Notes under the pieces: generated by a model
Database searches by the model: none
Told to the model about the DNA's origin: nothing
What the model saw: only the letters and a program-made list of their open reading frames with translations
Source: Tetrahymena thermophila SB210
Taxonomy: Eukaryota > Ciliophora > Oligohymenophorea > Hymenostomatida > Tetrahymenidae
DNA length: 64,000 nt
Assembly: GCF_000189635.1 (NCBI RefSeq)
Contig: NW_002476414.1
Span: forward strand, 1 to 64,000
Direction: 5' to 3'
Position numbers and translations under genes: made by a program
Shown here: positions 61,547-64,000 of the stretch, one piece after another
How the letters are laid out: each line of letters begins with the position of its first letter
Numbering within the stretch: the stretch's first letter is position 1

Positions 61547-64000
61547 ATGGATAAAGAAAATATTGATTTTTCAGATGTTGAAAAATTTTTATTAACTCAC
61601 TATATTAAATGTCCTACTCACAAAAGGTCTGTAATATATTTAAGACTAGATGATGAGGAAGATCCTTAAGTGATTAAATGCCAAAAATGCTTAGATGAAA
61701 AGAAATATAAATGCTTTATTGATATTATCGAATTGCTTTAAAGCGATAATCACTTTATTTTTTAGAAATGGCCAATTCATGATGATGATTCAATCTATGA
61801 AAAGCTTGAATAAATTAGGCAATGGCCATTTGCTAAATACTGCCAAGAAATAAACCTTTTATTTGATGAAATAATTGAAGCAATTTAATCAAAAAGAAAA
61901 AGTATTTTAAAAAATCTTGGATTGATTGAAGAAATAACATAAAAACCTTTAAATTTCTTTAAAGAAATATGTTAAAAAGAAAAGTTAATAGACATAATTA
62001 AAACATAATTTGGTGATTAAAAAAAACAAAATGAGATGATTTTAAATATTATCAAATAAAATCAAGAGAATTATGAAAAAAACAAAAATTTATTAATAGA
62101 ATTGATTAATTAAGCAAATAAAAACTTATTTGGTTTAGATAAAATTTAAAATATTAAGGAAGAAGTGTTGTCATCAATATAAAAAGTAAATAATTTTGAT
62201 GATTTATAAGTAATAGTTGATTAGTCTAATAATATAACAATCGAAAATTATGACTAATGTAAAATTTTTTATTAAATATTAATAAATTATAATTTTATTA
62301 TGAATTTTATTTTTAAAAAGGTTTTAAAAAAATAAAAATAACTAAAATTGAAGAATTGAATAAATATTATGATTACTAAAAAATTAAAATTGATTTTAGG
62401 TAACTAAATAACTAGCTTTTTTATCATTTATTCTTTTAAATTAAAATTATTTATTTATTTAAAAAAGAGAATAATACTTATCATTTATAGACATTTACAT
62501 CATTTCGTAGTCGTTAAATAAATTCAAAAAAATTAATGAATTTTCACTAAGGATATCGTATTTTTATTAACTTTTTATGCTTCATATAATATAATAAACT
62601 ATAAAAACAAACATTACTTATTTAAAATTTTTTGATATCTTTTAGTGGTAATACAATTTATAATGAAAACGTGTGCTAAATCATAAAAGGATTATTTAAG
62701 TATTAAACACTCACAAAGTTGAAACTTAAGTTTGGGTAAATTTTTCAATTTTTAGTTTATATAAAATTAATTAATTAATTATGCCTTGTTAAATGATTGA
62801 ATTATTTATTTATAATTTTTTTAAAGAGATACATTTAATTATATTGGATCTGAAGGAGCTAAATGTATTGCACAATTTATAAAATAAAATAATAATTTAG
62901 TTAAACTACATCTCAATACAAAGTAATTTAATTTTTTTCTCCATTATTTCATTTAATCAAATAAACCATTCATTCTACTTTACAATCTGAAAGACTTAAA
63001 GATATTGATTAAGAAGGAGCTTCAAGCATAGCTGATGCAATAGAAGCATGCTAAAATCTTAATAATTTGACTCTTTATTTTAGGTAAGTTTAGTTTTATA
63101 TTTAATTTATTTAACAGACTTATCATTAATAACATATATAAGAATAAATTTTAATTCCGCTGAAAGATTCAAAAAGATTACAAGAGCAATTGAAAAACTC
63201 TAAAAATTAGAAATACTAAAATTAGATTGTTCGTAACAAATTCTTTTTGTTTATTAAATTTTAATTTAATTTTTGTAAAATTTATAATATTACTTATTAT
63301 ATATATTATATAGATCAAATTATATTGGAAATGAAATAGCTAAAGTTATATCAAATTCTTTAGAAAAAAACATTAATCTTAAAGAGCTCGATCTTAATTT
63401 GGAGTAATTAATTATAATCTTAATCTAAATATATTTCTATTTAATTTGAATTTTTTTATATTTCAATTTGTTTAGAATTTAGAGTAGTCTTAATATATTT
63501 GATTGATATAATATTCTACCAAAAATATATAAATATATAAATAAATAAAAAATATATTAGTTATTAATACGTTTTACTAATTACTATAAAATTGGTTAAG
63601 TCATAATTAAATTAAATCCAATTTAAATTTCTTTTAAGAAGAGTTTTAATAAATAACTTAAAAAATAAAAAAAATTATCACCAAATCTTAATTAGTTGAT
63701 TTAAAAAATTAAATTTTGATTATTAATAGCTATAGTAAAATAGAAGATGAAGGAGCTTTCTATATTGGAGATGCGTTAACTAAATTATAAAATATTTAAA
63801 TATTAAAACTTTCATTAAGGTAAATAAATAAATAATTTGTTAAATTTAATTTAATATTCTTAAAAAAATAACTTTATATAAATAATTTTAATAAATACTT
63901 TCTTTCGATTTAAGTTTTTTTTATTATTAAAAATTTTAGTTGTAATCAAATTGGAGTTAAAGGTGCTTAAAAAATAATAAAAGATTTAGAAAATAATAAA
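61547..64000 (+). CDS. LRR protein B2, partial (cut by window end)
   Basis: A tandem copy of B1. The first exon (61547-62258, 712 nt) and second (62321-62399, 79 nt) have exactly the B1 lengths, with only scattered substitutions in the CPTH/CQKC domain. The LRR exons follow in the same order with more divergence (for example FNSAERFKKITRAIEKL in place of YYDAEGIENIARAIEKH). All those checked keep phase 2 and stay open. The window ends inside the exon that corresponds to 60607-60696. Confidence 0.85.

Overview
The window is AT-rich nuclear DNA of a Tetrahymena-like ciliate. Long, conserved reading frames stay open only if TAA and TAG are read as glutamine and TGA is the sole stop. Introns are short (about 50-170 nt), AT-rich and GT...AG. 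Ordinary-code ORF calls are therefore mostly shadows. No viral, plasmid, CRISPR or bacterial features were seen. A 100-N assembly gap lies at 54052-54151.

The most unusual locus is at 3515-9780: a protein kinase with a coiled coil whose last 80 codons appear to be assembled from 68 micro-exons. Of these, 62 are exactly 3 nt and the other six are 6, 9 or 15 nt. They are separated by introns of mostly 48-81 nt. The signature is AG-NNN-GTAA repeated for more than 4 kb. It persists where the intervening sequence is unrelated from unit to unit. The only phase open across all micro-exons matches the phase delivered by the upstream kinase exons and stops in the last micro-exon. A decayed relative of this array sits at the left edge (1 to about 620).

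Layout: 1-3500, decayed array and flank sequence shared with the TPR genes; 3515-9780, the kinase/micro-exon gene; 10200-25330, two tandem 1000-residue TPR protein genes in a 6.3-kb duplication, with the second copy's 3' flank split by about 3.6 kb carrying a 996-residue Q/N/S-rich gene on the minus strand; 25444-27776 (-), a cyclic-nucleotide-binding-domain protein; 28600-29405, a tandem repeat of about 160 bp; 29435-32628 (-), a leucine-rich-repeat (LRR) gene built of 90-nt exons; 33051-36956 and 37604-41086 (+), two cysteine-rich type I membrane proteins; 42620-53500, three tandem secreted RNase T2-like genes lacking the catalytic histidines, with two identical tRNA-Ala(AGC) genes between them; 53500-64000, three more LRR genes (one spanning the gap, two near-identical, the last cut by the window end) plus decayed LRR exons.

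The region looks like a fast-evolving, tandemly duplicating gene-family neighbourhood. Almost every gene has a paralog in the window, and 5' modules, introns and whole exons have been copied locally. Exon models were made by hand from reading frame, splice-site and phase agreement. No search or RNA evidence was available.
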